The translations under genes were made by a program, and so were the position numbers. From the NCBI GenBank assembly GCA_934373375.1, contig CAKROP010000125.1, forward strand, positions 1 to 6,601: DNA of 6,601 nucleotides, in the 5' to 3' direction. This DNA comes from an uncultured Anaerosacchariphilus sp. (GTDB lineage Bacteria; Bacillota; Clostridia; Lachnospirales; Lachnospiraceae). Positions 6,182 through 6,601 of this stretch are shown in pieces. Within the stretch, counting starts at the first letter, position 1; the number at the start of each line of letters is the position of its first letter. Under the pieces are notes generated by a model. That model saw only the letters and a program-made list of their open reading frames with translations. It did no database searches and was not told where the DNA came from.

Positions 6182-6601
6182 ATGTCAGAAAAAAGCAAGT
6201 ATTTTGTAGTCACACAGAAGGCAATCCCCGAGGTGCTTCTGAAGGTGGTAGAGGCCAAGCGTCTTCTGGACTCTTCCAAGGCCATTACCGTGCAGGAAGC
6301 CACAGACCGGGTGGGTATCAGCCGGAGCTCCTTCTATAAATATAAGGATGATATTTTTCCCTTCCATGACAATTCCAAGGGAAAAAGCATCACCTTTGTA
6401 TTGCAGATGGACGACGAACCGGGACTGTTGTCCCTGGTACTGAAAACCATTGCGGATTATAAGGGTAATGTCCTGACGATTCATCAGACCATTCCGATCA
6501 ACGGCGTGGCTTCCCTGACTCTGACGGTGGATATTCTGCCGACCACGGGGGATGTATCGTCTATGATCGATCAGATAGAGAGCCAGCCCGGCATCCATTA
6601 T
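6182..6601 (+). CDS. pheB: PheB-type ACT domain protein (UPF0735 family), 3' end cut by window
   Basis: 140 codons are visible and the frame runs off the window edge. B. subtilis PheB has about 147 residues, so only a few codons should be missing. Start ATG 6182 has the Shine-Dalgarno GGAGGG 6171-6176, spaced 5 nt. The N-terminal part resembles a helix-turn-helix (about 36-57: ITVQEATDRVGISRSSFYKY). An ACT domain follows from about 69 (SITFVLQMDDEPGLLSLVL, then NVLTIHQ and the strand SLTLTVDILP at 111-120). ACT domains bind amino acids and control metabolic enzymes or transcription. In B. subtilis the gene lies with pheA; in many Clostridia relatives precede homoserine dehydrogenase, which would lie beyond this window (not seen). 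The likely role is amino-acid-responsive regulation, but its ligand and target are not established. It has its own promoter, so a link to glnN is only positional. Confidence 0.85.
   Translation, partial: MSEKSKYFVVTQKAIPEVLLKVVEAKRLLDSSKAITVQEATDRVGISRSSFYKYKDDIFPFHDNSKGKSITFVLQMDDEPGLLSLVLKTIADYKGNVLTIHQTIPINGVASLTLTVDILPTTGDVSSMIDQIESQPGIHY

Overview
The window looks like chromosomal DNA from a Clostridia-class Firmicute, most likely a Lachnospiraceae-type gut anaerobe. The basis is two class III glutamine synthetases (about 700 residues each), a release factor 2 gene with the classic in-frame UGA frameshift, a PheB-type ACT-domain regulator, strong Shine-Dalgarno sites and short AT-rich intergenic gaps around moderately GC-rich genes. 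The family or genus is inferred from gene content and style; no rRNA or other taxonomic marker is present. All genes lie on the + strand.

Layout: 1-310 is gene-free, with a GC-rich block (about 1-175) followed by an AT-rich promoter and leader region. glnN copy 1 runs 311-2434. A 214-nt gap follows, carrying a promoter candidate and a strong intrinsic-terminator hairpin (2577-2612) that ends only 36 nt before the next start codon. glnN copy 2 runs 2649-4760, roughly 78% identical to copy 1 by hand alignment, and ends at a terminator (4786-4816). prfB (4915-6034) has its own extended -10 promoter and needs a +1 frameshift at CTT-TGA-C (4987-4993); it ends at another terminator (6051-6087). A further extended -10 promoter drives a pheB-like ACT-domain gene (6182 onward) that is cut by the window edge a few codons before its expected end.

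The two glutamine synthetases assimilate ammonium into glutamine. Their arrangement suggests a duplicated gene whose copies are separately controlled: copy 2 must be transcribed through the hairpin in its own leader, which makes transcription attenuation the simplest reading. prfB and pheB appear to be independent units. I found no defence, mobile or CRISPR system. The most interesting signals are the glnN2 leader, the divergence of the glnN pair (C-terminal helical segment and codon choice), and an oddly spaced stimulatory Shine-Dalgarno at the prfB frameshift site.
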